Positions 35,552 through 45,132 of a stretch of DNA of 64,000 nucleotides are shown here, piece after piece (position 1 is the first letter of the stretch; each line of letters starts with the position of its first letter). The stretch is from Sphingobacterium wenxiniae (GTDB lineage Bacteria > Bacteroidota > Bacteroidia > Sphingobacteriales > Sphingobacteriaceae). A program made the position numbers and the translations under genes. The notes beneath the pieces are model-generated. The model did no database searches. It saw only the letters and a list, made by a program, of their open reading frames with translations, and had not been told where the DNA came from. The stretch is taken from positions 124,001 to 188,000 of the forward strand of contig NZ_FOZZ01000007.1 in assembly GCF_900116225.1 (NCBI RefSeq), written 5' to 3'.

Positions 35552-36253
35552 ATGAAAGAAACCATCAAAGAGCATCCCTTACGTACCATTATCCTCCGCT
35601 TCGACAGCAGCAAACCAATTACCGACTTTGAACAAGCGGCGCTAAACAGCTATTATGCCCAGCATGACAAAACTTGGGAAGCCAAAAGCAATCTACGCAC
35701 ACATAAGGATACCTTATTTGACTTGGATATCAAAATCACTGAACTGGAATATAAACTATACGCTATTGAACAGCAACTGGATTTTTTAGAAGCCGGACTA
35801 AAAATTGCCCATCATCCTCATCTGCCTAAGATTGAAGAAGAATTCAGCATACATATCGATGAATTTAACACGGAAGTGCTTGCACATTCCGATACCTTAA
35901 ATAAATTACGGGAGGAAATCATTCCGGAAATAACTTGGTACAATAACTGGGCGGATTTTATTTATGAACACGAAGACTGGTGCTACGATGAGGATTCCGA
36001 CCTTATCCATGAAGTATTCCGCCGTTATGAAGAGGTTTCGATAGACATTATTTCATTGGACGATGACCAACAGGCCTTTTTTGATGCACATAGCGAGGTA
36101 TACACGCTTCAAACAGAATATTTTAAATACGCCCAACAAGTTTTTAATATGTTTAACATCCTGCAGGAACAAGCCGAGAAAGCCTATCGCCGCACAGAAC
36201 GAGTCGATGCGTATATTCACAAGAACTTAAAAGATCTTGGAGATACATTCTAG
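35552..36253 (+). CDS. Hypothetical coiled-coil protein
   Basis: The ATG at 35552 (MKETIKEHPL) gives 233 residues. An open frame also runs back to a GTG at 35429 with a GGAGG before it, but those 41 extra residues look non-coding. They overlap a long hairpin (TGTTCACCC at 35411 with GGGTGAACA at 35493). The protein is acidic and strongly helical, with probable coiled coils at about 55-115 and 165-220. No domain is recognised. It follows the FN3 gene. Confidence 0.65.
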   Translation: MKETIKEHPLRTIILRFDSSKPITDFEQAALNSYYAQHDKTWEAKSNLRTHKDTLFDLDIKITELEYKLYAIEQQLDFLEAGLKIAHHPHLPKIEEEFSIHIDEFNTEVLAHSDTLNKLREEIIPEITWYNNWADFIYEHEDWCYDEDSDLIHEVFRRYEEVSIDIISLDDDQQAFFDAHSEVYTLQTEYFKYAQQVFNMFNILQEQAEKAYRRTERVDAYIHKNLKDLGDTF

Positions 36254-36323
36254 GCCTATTCATACAAAACTTATGATCTGCACAGTTTTATATGTTTACC
36301 AGGCTAAAAAACGCCAGACTTTG

Positions 36324-37073
36324 TCATATCGAGCAGACCTCCTGGTGACGCTTAATAAACATTCGCTTTATACGTCCGATCTTGTAGAAATCATACAAGG
36401 CGATGACCAGTAGAATACCGCAAGTGAGGTAAAACGTTCCATTTCCAAAGTATACATATCCCAATCCGCCAAACAGACCGCCAGCTACATACGCAAACAT
36501 AATGGTCAGCAACAAGTGGAACTTGTCAACCAAAGCGTTATTATTTCTGTTTTCACGTTTACTAAACATAGATACCAATATAGCCAAATCCGTAGTCAGT
36601 CCGGTAAGGTGCGTAGTTTTCACTACAGAGTTGGAGATACTCGCGGTGAGGCCGTTCTGCAATCCCATGGCAAAAAGCAAAGCGCCCACAAGAAATTCGG
36701 TTTCCTGAAGCGAATTTTGATAAAAAAAATCCAAATATAAACCAACAAACAAAATACTCAGGAACTCCAAAACAACAGGAATAGCATGGGAGATATATTG
36801 GCTCCATCGACCTTTCCCCTGAATTATCACAAAGTTGGACAGGAAACTACCGATAAAAAACAGCAGTATCCATAATAGTACGACAGCTCCCTGATACCAG
36901 TTGCCTTTACTTAACTCCTGTGCAAATACAGCATAATATCCCGTAATGTTAGAAGTAAACGCAAAGAAAACGGTGACAGACGCGACATTGACCATACCCG
37001 CTGAAAAGGCGGTCAAAGCGCCCAGCTTCATATTATCCGACTGTGTTCTATGATTACTATACTTTCTCAGCAT
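36324..37073 (-). CDS. YoaK family (DUF1275) membrane protein
   Basis: This 249-residue protein has about six hydrophobic segments. It matches the YoaK/DUF1275 family: an early AFSAGMVNVASVTVFFAFTSNITGY block, FLVGALLFAMGLQNGLTASIS in the middle and TTHLTGLTTDLAI after it. The family function is unknown, possibly transport. It is the last gene of a three-gene overlapping operon and overlaps the preceding gene by 17 bp. Confidence 0.88.
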   Translation of the reverse strand: MLRKYSNHRTQSDNMKLGALTAFSAGMVNVASVTVFFAFTSNITGYYAVFAQELSKGNWYQGAVVLLWILLFFIGSFLSNFVIIQGKGRWSQYISHAIPVVLEFLSILFVGLYLDFFYQNSLQETEFLVGALLFAMGLQNGLTASISNSVVKTTHLTGLTTDLAILVSMFSKRENRNNNALVDKFHLLLTIMFAYVAGGLFGGLGYVYFGNGTFYLTCGILLVIALYDFYKIGRIKRMFIKRHQEVCSI

Positions 37074-37545
37074 ATTGTTCTCCCCGTTCCTTTCTTTCTA
37101 AAACAATTTCTATAATTCCTTTCACCTGCAAATCAAAATTCAGATGAAGCACCAGGCGGTCTTTACTAATCTGCTGTATTTGAAAGCTCTCAATCTGCTT
37201 GCCTTCCCTACGAAGTTCCAAAACGTGCCCACGTCCTTTGATAAACCATTCAATCTCACTTCCCTGTTCGGGTGTTGTGGAACGTAAAGTGCCATTCTCA
37301 TAAAATTTCCAGATGCCGAGATGCAGATCCTCGACATTGCGTAAGATTTCCTTCCGTAATGCTGCTTGTATCTGCAAATCATCGGTTCCATGAAGATCTT
37401 CCTTCTCCAGCCTCCATTCTTTCTCTACCCATTCACCTTGAATAAGCTTTTCAGGGCTTTCAAAATGCATCACAATCAAGGACGCTCCTATAAGCCAAAA
37501 GGCAACAAGAAAATAATTGATCTTAATTAACACGTCTCTACTCAT
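37057..37545 (-). CDS. Hypothetical protein with N-terminal membrane anchor
   Basis: This 162-residue protein has one hydrophobic segment (about residues 9-26) followed by a soluble domain of alternating strands (LGIWKFYENGTLRS, IEWFIKGRGHVLELRREG, FQIQQISKDRLVLHL). The strand pattern resembles small lipocalin-like stress proteins of Bacteroidota, but I cannot confirm the family. Its ends overlap the USP-like gene upstream (8 bp) and the YoaK gene downstream (17 bp), so the three are translated together. Confidence 0.7.
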   Translation of the reverse strand: MSRDVLIKINYFLVAFWLIGASLIVMHFESPEKLIQGEWVEKEWRLEKEDLHGTDDLQIQAALRKEILRNVEDLHLGIWKFYENGTLRSTTPEQGSEIEWFIKGRGHVLELRREGKQIESFQIQQISKDRLVLHLNFDLQVKGIIEIVLERKERGEQYAEKV

Positions 37546-38050
37546 AGCTAAACCTCCAATTTTTCCGAAAGAAGAAACTGTCTAATCCATCGTGCTCTTG
37601 CAAATTTGCATCTTGCATCTGAACCGTGACCACTTCCGGAACACCAGAAAATGGCAAAGTTTGCAACACCTCAACGACATCAAAACTATTCGGAGTATGG
37701 GTAAATTCAAATGCTTCCGGAAGGACAATCTGTGAGAATTTTGCACCCTTAATATAGTTTCGTACGTAACGACTATTCTTAGAGACCATACAATCCCCGT
37801 AAATCTCCACCACCTTGTCCTTAAATCGTGATTTAATCATCTCACAGCCTTTCAGAAAATCTTCATCCTGCAAATCTGCTATATGATCAGCAGTGGAAAA
37901 GCCTAATAACATGCCAATAGAACTGTCTAATTTATAGCCGCTAACCAAGACCATCTCCACCTGCTGATCGCCACTATTTTCGATATACTCCAAAACTATC
38001 CGGAGGGAGTTTACCGTAAAATCACTCGGAATAAGCACACGTTGTATCAT
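37538..38050 (-). CDS. Universal stress protein-like
   Basis: This 170-residue protein starts with RVLIPSDFTVNSLRIVLEY, the first strand and helix of the USP fold (as in ILVPTDFSE...A). The ATP-binding loop typical of USPs (GxxGx9GS) is not seen, so it is probably a non-nucleotide-binding member. It heads the operon with the hypothetical and YoaK genes. A TAACTTTG -7 box at 38069-38076 lies just upstream and predicts a start near 38065. Confidence 0.7.
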   Translation of the reverse strand: MIQRVLIPSDFTVNSLRIVLEYIENSGDQQVEMVLVSGYKLDSSIGMLLGFSTADHIADLQDEDFLKGCEMIKSRFKDKVVEIYGDCMVSKNSRYVRNYIKGAKFSQIVLPEAFEFTHTPNSFDVVEVLQTLPFSGVPEVVTVQMQDANLQEHDGLDSFFFRKNWRFSYE

Positions 38051-38181
38051 TCTTTCTTTGTTTGGTCACAAAGTTAGAGTAGCTTCATAGCAACAGCATG
38101 AAACCTCTATTAGAATTCCATTAAACTTTCCGGAGGGAGATTAAACTGGGATTAAAAGAAAAAAGCAGGATTAAAAAGACA

Positions 38182-39537
38182 TTAAAAAGGTGTAAAAGTT
38201 GGCAATTCTATCCGTACCGTCGTACCTTTTCCTAAAACGGAACTGACGGATAACGTACCTTCGTGCATTTTAATAATATTGCGAGCTAAGGGTAGCCCGA
38301 TACCATATCCTGAAAAATGCTGTGCATTGGAAGCCCTGAAATAAGGATCATAAATATGGGACAAATCCGACTCAGGGATACCTATCCCTTCATCTCTAAC
38401 AAGAATGAGAATACCATTTTCAAAAGCACCAAGTGCTACATAAGCGGTATGATCCGGAGAATACTTACAGGCATTGGAAACCACATTTGAAATAGCCAAT
38501 TGAAGCAATGGCCCCAATCCATTCACCTTAAGCTTCATGCTATCTTCAGGAAGCATACTAAAGTCTGTTTTAATATGAAACCGCTCATTAATCGCCTTAA
38601 CCGACATCTCCGCATCCATCACAATCTGGTCAATACGAACGGGCTTAAAGTTCAGCTTATTACCTTTTTCATAACCTGTTCTCGCCAATAGCAACAAAGC
38701 ATTTGTCTTTTTTTCCAAATTCTCTGCAGCATCAATAATCTTTTGCATAGCCGATTTATACTCATCGACTGCCCTGTCCTTAGAAAGGGTAAGATCAGCT
38801 ATCCCAATGATGGATGTCAAAGGGGTATTCAGCTCATGAGAAGCATTACTGATAAAGTTTTTCTGCGTTTCAAAGGATGTCTCTACCCGATTCAGCATCC
38901 GGTTAAACGTATTGGCCAATTTCTTCAAAACCCCGGTATATTTGTCCTCGCTCAAACGAAGGTAAAGGTTTTCTGACCCTATCTTTTTCACCTCATCGAT
39001 CAAGCCCGTAATCGGCCGGATAAAAGATCGTTTTACCAATAAGGAAACAACTGTAACGAACAACAATCCCAAAACCAGTGCTATAAGTAGCAGATTCTGC
39101 AGATAGCGCAGATGGTGGGTATAAAAATAGTTTTCTGCCGAAACACCCACAATATAGCTCTTGCCTTGCTGCTGATACAATTTGGTAGAATAAAAAGTAT
39201 TACCTTCCTTAAAATTGGTCTCTCCCTTCTTATTTACCCGTTCCCACAACGATTTATCAAAACCGCTATCACGGACAACATGTAATCGCTCATCTAATTC
39301 GACGATAAACTCTCGTTGATTATGTAGCTCTTCCAGATAATTTAATGACCAATTCGGTTCATCTGCCTTACCATTCAGCATACGTTCTGAGGCAAGATTT
39401 CTTCGGAAATCCAATCGTTTATAAAAATCGGAGAAGGCAAAATTAGTAATCGAATACATGATAAATGCCACGAACGACACGGTATAAATGACCAATATGG
39501 CAATCAACGCGTATAAAGTCCTGTTATAATTCCCCAT
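38182..39537 (-). CDS. Sensor histidine kinase
   Basis: This 451-residue inner-membrane kinase has transmembrane helices at about residues 9-31 and 147-168, enclosing a periplasmic sensor of about 115 residues. A HAMP domain (about 170-222) is followed by the dimerisation domain with H234 in SHELNTPLTS. The catalytic ATPase domain has NACKYSPDH, DEGIGIPE and GIGLPLARNI. It phosphorylates the response regulator encoded 5 bp upstream. The signal is unknown; a heavy-metal role is possible given the metal-related genes downstream, but that is inference. Confidence 0.95.
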   Translation of the reverse strand: MGNYNRTLYALIAILVIYTVSFVAFIMYSITNFAFSDFYKRLDFRRNLASERMLNGKADEPNWSLNYLEELHNQREFIVELDERLHVVRDSGFDKSLWERVNKKGETNFKEGNTFYSTKLYQQQGKSYIVGVSAENYFYTHHLRYLQNLLLIALVLGLLFVTVVSLLVKRSFIRPITGLIDEVKKIGSENLYLRLSEDKYTGVLKKLANTFNRMLNRVETSFETQKNFISNASHELNTPLTSIIGIADLTLSKDRAVDEYKSAMQKIIDAAENLEKKTNALLLLARTGYEKGNKLNFKPVRIDQIVMDAEMSVKAINERFHIKTDFSMLPEDSMKLKVNGLGPLLQLAISNVVSNACKYSPDHTAYVALGAFENGILILVRDEGIGIPESDLSHIYDPYFRASNAQHFSGYGIGLPLARNIIKMHEGTLSVSSVLGKGTTVRIELPTFTPF

Positions 39538-39542
39538 GTGGT

Positions 39543-40250
39543 CTATTCGTCTATCTTTAACACATATCCCATCCCAATCACTGTATGAATAGCTTTTATA
39601 GGTATAGCTTTCTCTATCTTTCGGCGCAAATAATTCACATACACATCCACTACATTAGAACCAATGTCAAAATTGATTCCCCATATTTTATCCAATAGTT
39701 CACTCCGTTGAAACACTTTTTGCGGCGACTGAATAAAAAGTAACAACAGGCGGTATTCGGTAGCCGTTAAATTCAGTTCCTGTCCATCTATGTAAGCTAC
39801 TTTTTTATAATCGTCCATCTCAATAAATTTGTATACGTAGCGATGTTGTTCAACAAGCTGCGCATATTTGCTCATTTCTTGGTTTCTGCGGATTAATGTA
39901 CGAGCACGCGCCTTAAGCTCTATTAATTTAAAGGGTTTAGACAGATAATCGTCCGCTCCGCTATCGAGCCCCAGAACGACATTCTCCGGACCGCCCAACG
40001 CAGTAACCATCAGGATAGGCAGATTGGTATAACCTAATGCGCGAAAGTTCTTACAGATATCCAATCCGTTCGTTTCCGGAAGCAGCACATCAAGAATAAC
40101 AAGATCCACTTTATTGGTCTGTAAAAGGTGAAGTCCTTTTTCATAATTCGTGGCATGAAAGACCGTTGCACCATCTTCCTCCAGTCCCTGAATAATGACA
40201 TCTGCAACATTCCGTTCATCTTCAATCAGCAATATTTGTTTCCCGTTCAT
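39543..40250 (-). CDS. OmpR-type response regulator
   Basis: This 235-residue regulator has a receiver domain (1-120) with the phosphorylated D54 in VILDVLLPETNG, acidic pocket E10/D11 and K104-type lysine in YLSKPFKL. A winged-helix DNA-binding domain covers about 140-232 (LTATEYRLLLLFIQSP, VYVNYLRRKIEK, IHTVIGMGYVLK). It lies 5 bp before its kinase gene. The two are one operon divergent from the His-rich protein and the metal-type TonB receptor. Confidence 0.95.
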   Translation of the reverse strand: MNGKQILLIEDERNVADVIIQGLEEDGATVFHATNYEKGLHLLQTNKVDLVILDVLLPETNGLDICKNFRALGYTNLPILMVTALGGPENVVLGLDSGADDYLSKPFKLIELKARARTLIRRNQEMSKYAQLVEQHRYVYKFIEMDDYKKVAYIDGQELNLTATEYRLLLLFIQSPQKVFQRSELLDKIWGINFDIGSNVVDVYVNYLRRKIEKAIPIKAIHTVIGMGYVLKIDE

Positions 40251-40716
40251 GACTTGTTTCGTAAATCGATGTTTTGCTAAAATATAAAATTTAGGGGGAA
40301 TAACGTTTAAAAAATAAGGAGACAGGATTTGAAAGGCGCAAGATCTTAAAATTAGGAAACAGGTAAAGAGGGCAAGACCGCCGCTTTAGATTAAGCTGAA
40401 AGTCCGAAAAAGATTATCCTCCAGACAATGCTATCAAAGGAGCAAACATAATATTATGTTTGTCAAATCTACAAATGATTGACGTACTTAAAGTAAACCC
40501 TATGAATAAGTACCGCCATGAAAACAAGAATGACGACACAGGGAATCAATACTGTCGGTTGTAAGATGAACTCTTTCATTGTAAAATATGGCTTATACTC
40601 TGCTTATAACTCTCATGAGTTAAAATTATTTATTTTAAACGAAGCTATCCAATTAAGTTTTCCACATTTTTTAACTTTCTCACAATATTCCATTAGAAAT
40701 GAAAAGTTTAATTTTA
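40251..40716. other. Gene-free spacer between response regulator and His/Cys-rich protein
   Basis: This 466-bp AT-rich spacer separates divergent operons and should hold control sites for both. I see no convincing gene; a 69-codon rightward frame at 40518-40727 has no family features. No clear regulator site stands out apart from the promoter at its right end. Confidence 0.5.
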
Positions 40717-40724
40717 TATCTTTG
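40717..40724 (+). promoter_or_regulatory. -7 box giving a nearly leaderless mRNA
   Basis: TATCTTTG ends 6 bp before the ATG at 40731, so transcription should start at or within a few bases of the start codon. The -33 element is poorly conserved, consistent with regulation by an activator. Confidence 0.5.
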
Positions 40725-40730
40725 TAAAAC

Positions 40731-41180
40731 ATGAGAGCATTCATTGCCTGCATATTGCTATTTTTTTATGCCTTGACATCAACAGGTGCCACGGTTTACA
40801 TGCATCAATGTCATGGAACCCAAGTTTTCCTATTGCAAGAAGGAATAGAAAATCATCATGCAAGCTGCTCTATATGCTTAGATCACCATCATGATGGCTC
40901 CGAGGAACATCAGCATACCCATGATGACAAGTGTGACCACACTTCTAAAGATTGTTGTAATGATATTGTTCTTGATCTGAAGAAAGGTCAAGAGAAAGTG
41001 GAAAGTGCATCGACTGGTTTTTCTTTCCCTACACTTACTCCAACCACCCTTACCCTATTTTGGATTGTTGTATTTCATGATGACATCGAAATAACCGAAT
41101 CAGCAACTATCTCCGATAGATTAGCAAACATTACCCCTACCCAACCTCCTTATCTTGTCCATTGTAATTTCCGGATTTGA
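40731..41180 (+). CDS. His/Cys-rich protein (HYC_CC_PP-like)
   Basis: This 149-residue protein has an N-terminal hydrophobic signal (about 1-20), then VYMHQCHGT, a central block rich in His, Cys and Asp (about 43-84) and a CC pair (residues 82-83). It ends near TPTQPPYLVH. That order of H, Y, C, CC and PP is the signature of the HYC_CC_PP family often found beside metal transporters in Bacteroidota. It is probably a periplasmic metal-binding protein for copper, zinc or similar. It lies 126 bp upstream of a TonB receptor with a heavy-metal-binding domain. Confidence 0.8.
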   Translation: MRAFIACILLFFYALTSTGATVYMHQCHGTQVFLLQEGIENHHASCSICLDHHHDGSEEHQHTHDDKCDHTSKDCCNDIVLDLKKGQEKVESASTGFSFPTLTPTTLTLFWIVVFHDDIEITESATISDRLANITPTQPPYLVHCNFRI

Positions 41181-41306
41181 TTTTTTTATTCTTTCGTAAC
41201 GTACTTTTTGTCGTATGTTTCTTTTTTCCTGTCCTTTAAGACATGGAGATAAGTGACCAAAAACGAGCATTATGCTCATGATTAAGAATAATTAAATTGA
41301 ATAGAA

Positions 41307-43904
41307 ATGAAATCGATATTTAAAGGATTGTTTACTTTACTTTTTATAAGCATATATACCTTCAGTTTTGCACAACAGGATTCTACAGCTACTTTTGAAG
41401 TAGCTGGTAATTGTGCTATGTGTAAACAACGGATTGAAAAAGCAGCACAGATCCCTGGCGTGTCTAAAGCTGTTTGGGATGGTCAAACTCAGAAAGCAAC
41501 TGTGGTTTTCAATCCGCAAAAAACTTCCTCCACTCAAGTAAAACAGGCAATAGCCGATGCAGGACATGATGCGGGGGAATTCCGTGCAAAGGACGAAACC
41601 TACGAAGCGCTTCACCAATGCTGTCTCTATGAACGCCTGGGTGAAGACGGACACAATCATGAAGAGGGGCATGACCATGAAGAAGACGATGACCACCATG
41701 ATCACAATCATGATCACATTATCCGTGGCGTGGTAGTGCGTGAAAACGAACGGGGTGATCTTACCCCAATCGCAGGTGTGAATGTTCACTGGTTAGAGAA
41801 CAAGAATACACAAAAATATACCAATGAAAATGGCGTATTCGACATCAAGCATGAAAAAGGATATAAAAAGCTTGTTGTCAGTTTCGCAGGCATGAAACCG
41901 GATACAATTGAGGTGAAGAACCTGCATGAGGTTCTAGTTATCCATGCCAAAGACAATGTACTGGAAGAGATTGTCGTTTCTCGGCGTCAACGTTCTAACT
42001 ACATTTCCAAGTTAAATACCAATCGTGTGGAAACCATAACTGCTCAAGAGCTATTCAAAGCAGCTTGTTGTGACCTCAGTGAAAGTTTCGAGACAAACGC
42101 CTCGGTAGATGTGGTTAGTAGCGATGCTGTTACCGGAAGCAAGCAAGTACAACTCTTAGGCCTAAGCGGCATCTACACGCAATTGACGGTCGAAAACCTA
42201 CCCGGTCCTCGTGGTTTTGCAGCTCCTTTAGGGTTGAACAGTATGGCCGGCCCATGGATAGAATCTATACAAATCAGTAAAGGAATGGGATCCGTAGCTA
42301 ATGGTTTCGAAAGCATGTCAGGACAAATCAATGTGGAACTGAAAAAACCGCACAATACTGACCGGCTATATTTCAATGCCTATGCGAATAATATGGGACG
42401 TACGGATGTCAACCTTAACTTAGCACAGAAAATCAACGATAAGTGGTCTGTTGGGCTTTTGTTACATGACAACTTCATGTACAACAAAAAGATGAACTTC
42501 AGCGACAATGGATTTCGGGATATGCCTGTTGGGAATGTCTTTTCAGGGATCAACCGTTGGCATTATGAGAATGGGAAAGGACTTATCGCTCAATTTGGTG
42601 TTAAATACTTAAATGACGACCGCGTGGGTGGTGAAATTGACTTTAACGAAAAGACTGACAAACTTACCCAAAACAAATATGGACTGGGGTTTGACATCGA
42701 ACGCATCGAGGGTTTCGCCAAAATAGGATATGTATTTCCCAACAACAGGCTCCGCAGCATAGGCTTGCAACTTTCAGGTTCACATTACAAACAGGACAGC
42801 TACTTCGGATTGACAACGTACAATAACAAACAAAACAGTGGTTATGCCAACCTCTTATACCAAGATGTCATTGGCAATGTACAGCATAAATACAGAGCAG
42901 GAATCTCAATGGCATACGACCAATATAGAGAAGCGATCAATCAGCACGATTTTGATAGGAATGAAGCGGTAACCGGTGCTTTTGTAGAATATACCTATGC
43001 GCCAAATGAAAGTTTTGATGCTGTTTTGGGACTTCGGCAAGATTACAACAGTATATATGGATGGTTCACGACACCAAGAGCAGTTATTCGCTATGCTCCT
43101 ACCTCTACAACCACACTACGTTTAAGCTCGGGAAGAGGTCAACGCACAGCGAATATCTTTGCTGAAAACTTAGGTATGCTAGCTTCCAGCCGTCAGATAA
43201 ACTACGCTACGCTAACAGGAAGCAAAGATGCAGCCTACGGGTTAAAGCCTGAGGTATCCTGGAACACGGGGTTTACTATCGATCAAGATTTTCGGTTATT
43301 CGGGCGTGAATCAGGTATTTCTCTGGAACTATTCCATAACAATTTTTCTAATCAAGTTGTCGTCGATTGGGAAGATCCAAGCACTGTTTCTTTCTACAAC
43401 CTTGATGGAAAATCCTTCTCAAACAGCCTACAGGCTGAATTCCGCTTCATGCCTTTGGCACATTTTGAAACCCGTTTAGCTTATCGTCTATTAGACGTGC
43501 AGACAGATTATTACAACTCTGGAAGGCTACAAAAACCTTTAACAGCTAAACATCGTGGATTTATTAATATGGCATATAATCTACACAGTGGATGGAGCTT
43601 CGATTACACCCTCAATGCTGTAGGTAAAAAACGTTTGCCTTCAACAGCCTCTAATCCGACAGCCTACCAGTTGGGTGAATATTCCGATGCTTATATCACC
43701 ATGAATGCCCAAATCAGCAAGAGTTTCGGACTGAATAAAAATTTCACGGTATATGTGGGTGGAGAAAACTTGACCAACTTCTTCCAGAAAGATCCTATCC
43801 TCGCGTTTGAACAACCATTTGGACAACACTTTGATACCAATTTGCTTTGGGGTCCGTTGACCGGAAGGTTATTCTATACAGGAGTAAGATATCATATCAA
43901 ATAA
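41307..43904 (+). CDS. TonB-dependent receptor with N-terminal HMA domain
   Basis: This 865-residue outer-membrane receptor has a signal peptide (about 1-22), then a heavy-metal-associated domain (about 28-95) with the metal motif GNCAMC (C36, C39). A His/Glu/Asp-rich linker (about 115-142) is followed by a regulatory-like domain (about 145-215), plug and 22-strand barrel. It should import a metal or metal complex. Copper is a fair guess because of the HMA and His-rich neighbours, but the sequence does not fix the substrate. The His/Cys-rich protein upstream is likely its partner. Confidence 0.93.
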   Translation: MKSIFKGLFTLLFISIYTFSFAQQDSTATFEVAGNCAMCKQRIEKAAQIPGVSKAVWDGQTQKATVVFNPQKTSSTQVKQAIADAGHDAGEFRAKDETYEALHQCCLYERLGEDGHNHEEGHDHEEDDDHHDHNHDHIIRGVVVRENERGDLTPIAGVNVHWLENKNTQKYTNENGVFDIKHEKGYKKLVVSFAGMKPDTIEVKNLHEVLVIHAKDNVLEEIVVSRRQRSNYISKLNTNRVETITAQELFKAACCDLSESFETNASVDVVSSDAVTGSKQVQLLGLSGIYTQLTVENLPGPRGFAAPLGLNSMAGPWIESIQISKGMGSVANGFESMSGQINVELKKPHNTDRLYFNAYANNMGRTDVNLNLAQKINDKWSVGLLLHDNFMYNKKMNFSDNGFRDMPVGNVFSGINRWHYENGKGLIAQFGVKYLNDDRVGGEIDFNEKTDKLTQNKYGLGFDIERIEGFAKIGYVFPNNRLRSIGLQLSGSHYKQDSYFGLTTYNNKQNSGYANLLYQDVIGNVQHKYRAGISMAYDQYREAINQHDFDRNEAVTGAFVEYTYAPNESFDAVLGLRQDYNSIYGWFTTPRAVIRYAPTSTTTLRLSSGRGQRTANIFAENLGMLASSRQINYATLTGSKDAAYGLKPEVSWNTGFTIDQDFRLFGRESGISLELFHNNFSNQVVVDWEDPSTVSFYNLDGKSFSNSLQAEFRFMPLAHFETRLAYRLLDVQTDYYNSGRLQKPLTAKHRGFINMAYNLHSGWSFDYTLNAVGKKRLPSTASNPTAYQLGEYSDAYITMNAQISKSFGLNKNFTVYVGGENLTNFFQKDPILAFEQPFGQHFDTNLLWGPLTGRLFYTGVRYHIK

Positions 43905-43937
43905 ATAAGGGGCTTTAAAGCCCCTTATTTATTTGAT
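43896..43937. terminator. Bidirectional terminator, TonB receptor gene and maf
   Basis: A 42-bp perfect palindrome (two 21-bp halves, core AAGGGGCTTT) begins at the receptor gene's stop codon. Its A/T-rich flanks give U-runs both ways between the convergent genes. Confidence 0.9.
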
Positions 43938-44518
43938 AAAATCTCCTTTAATTCCTTATAAAGCCTCGCTGTAGGCAGACCAACCACATTTTCATACGAT
44001 CCTTCCAAACGCTTTACCCCAACAAATCCTATCCATTCCTGTATGCCGTAAGCCCCCGCTTTATCATAGGGTTGATATTGCTCAATATAAAAACTGATTT
44101 CCGCTTCGGTCAGTGGATCAAACGCAACTTTCGTATTCTCCACAAAGGTACGGACCTCACCATTATAGGCTATCGCTACAGCAGTCATTACTTCGTGTGT
44201 GCACCCCTGCAACATATTCAACATACGAAAAGCTTCTTCTTTATCGACAGGTTTTCCCAAAATCATCCCTTTACATACGACGATCGTATCAGACGTAATA
44301 ACCAACGCCCCATCGAACTCCCGTCCATCAAAACAATTTATCTTACCCAATGCGATACTTCTGACAATATTTTCCGGTTTTTCGTTACTATCATAGCTCT
44401 CGTCAGTTTCTTTAACAATAACCTCAAAGTCTACACCGATTTTAGCTAACAGTTCCTTTCTACGTGGTGATTGAGATCCCAATATCACCCGGATTCCGCC
44501 CAATAAATCCTTCAACAT
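43925..44518 (-). CDS. maf: Maf family nucleoside triphosphate pyrophosphatase
   Basis: Maf proteins hydrolyse dTTP, UTP and modified nucleotides to monophosphates, probably as house-cleaning enzymes. This has 197 residues. The signature GSQSPRRKELL lies at about residues 14-24, TSDTIVVC in the middle and the DKAGAYGIQ segment near residue 150. It lies one codon from the KdsC-like gene in one operon, a common pairing in Bacteroidota. Its stop lies within the bidirectional hairpin at 43896-43937. Confidence 0.95.
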   Translation of the reverse strand: MLKDLLGGIRVILGSQSPRRKELLAKIGVDFEVIVKETDESYDSNEKPENIVRSIALGKINCFDGREFDGALVITSDTIVVCKGMILGKPVDKEEAFRMLNMLQGCTHEVMTAVAIAYNGEVRTFVENTKVAFDPLTEAEISFYIEQYQPYDKAGAYGIQEWIGFVGVKRLEGSYENVVGLPTARLYKELKEILSNK

Positions 44519-44519
44519 C

Positions 44520-45038
44520 TTATATACTTTTTACCTGTGTATCCACCTGCCATAGTCCCTGCAACTTGAGTATCTTCTCCAACACATCGCGCACACACCC
44601 TTCTCCCCCTCTTTTAGGAGACACATATTTGGCTATCGTCTTAATCTCTTCCACCGCATCATTCGGGCAAACTGGTAATCCTACAGCCTGCATACAATCA
44701 AAATCTGGCATATCATCGCCCATGAAAAGAGTTTCTTCTACAGCAAATCCATGCGATCTTATCAACGATTGCATTAAGGTCAGCTTATCCGAAACACCGA
44801 GATGCACCTCTTTCACACCCAATCCCTCTAACCGGAGTAAAATCCCTTGCGACTTCCCTCCAGTTATCACGACAATAAACAGCCCTTTTTTTACAGCCAA
44901 CTGTATTGCATATCCATCCTTGATAGAAAACCTCCGTAACTGTTCCCCTTGTTCAGTAACCGTCACTGTCCCATCCGCTAACACGCCATCCACATCTAAA
45001 AAAACCGCTCTGATTTTCGCAAATTCACTTAATACCAT
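44520..45038 (-). CDS. KdsC-like HAD phosphatase
   Basis: This 172-residue HAD enzyme matches 3-deoxy-D-manno-octulosonate-8-phosphate phosphatase, which acts in LPS inner-core synthesis. Motif I is FLDVDGVLADG at residues 13-23 (nucleophile D15). Motif II lies near ITGGKSQ and motif IV has FMGDDMPD. It has no cap domain, as in KdsC. It starts the operon with maf. The substrate is inferred from the family. Confidence 0.9.
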   Translation of the reverse strand: MVLSEFAKIRAVFLDVDGVLADGTVTVTEQGEQLRRFSIKDGYAIQLAVKKGLFIVVITGGKSQGILLRLEGLGVKEVHLGVSDKLTLMQSLIRSHGFAVEETLFMGDDMPDFDCMQAVGLPVCPNDAVEEIKTIAKYVSPKRGGEGCVRDVLEKILKLQGLWQVDTQVKSI

Positions 45039-45132
45039 AATTTCAAAAGTAAAGAAAAAGGTTATTATAATAAGACAGAATCTTTGTGATTTTTATAAGG
45101 AAACGCATGTTATTTTTATGTTTAAAGTAAAG

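Noticed and set aside
40518..40727. Rightward 69-codon frame before the His/Cys-rich gene
   Set aside because: It has no family features and would run through the promoter of the next gene.
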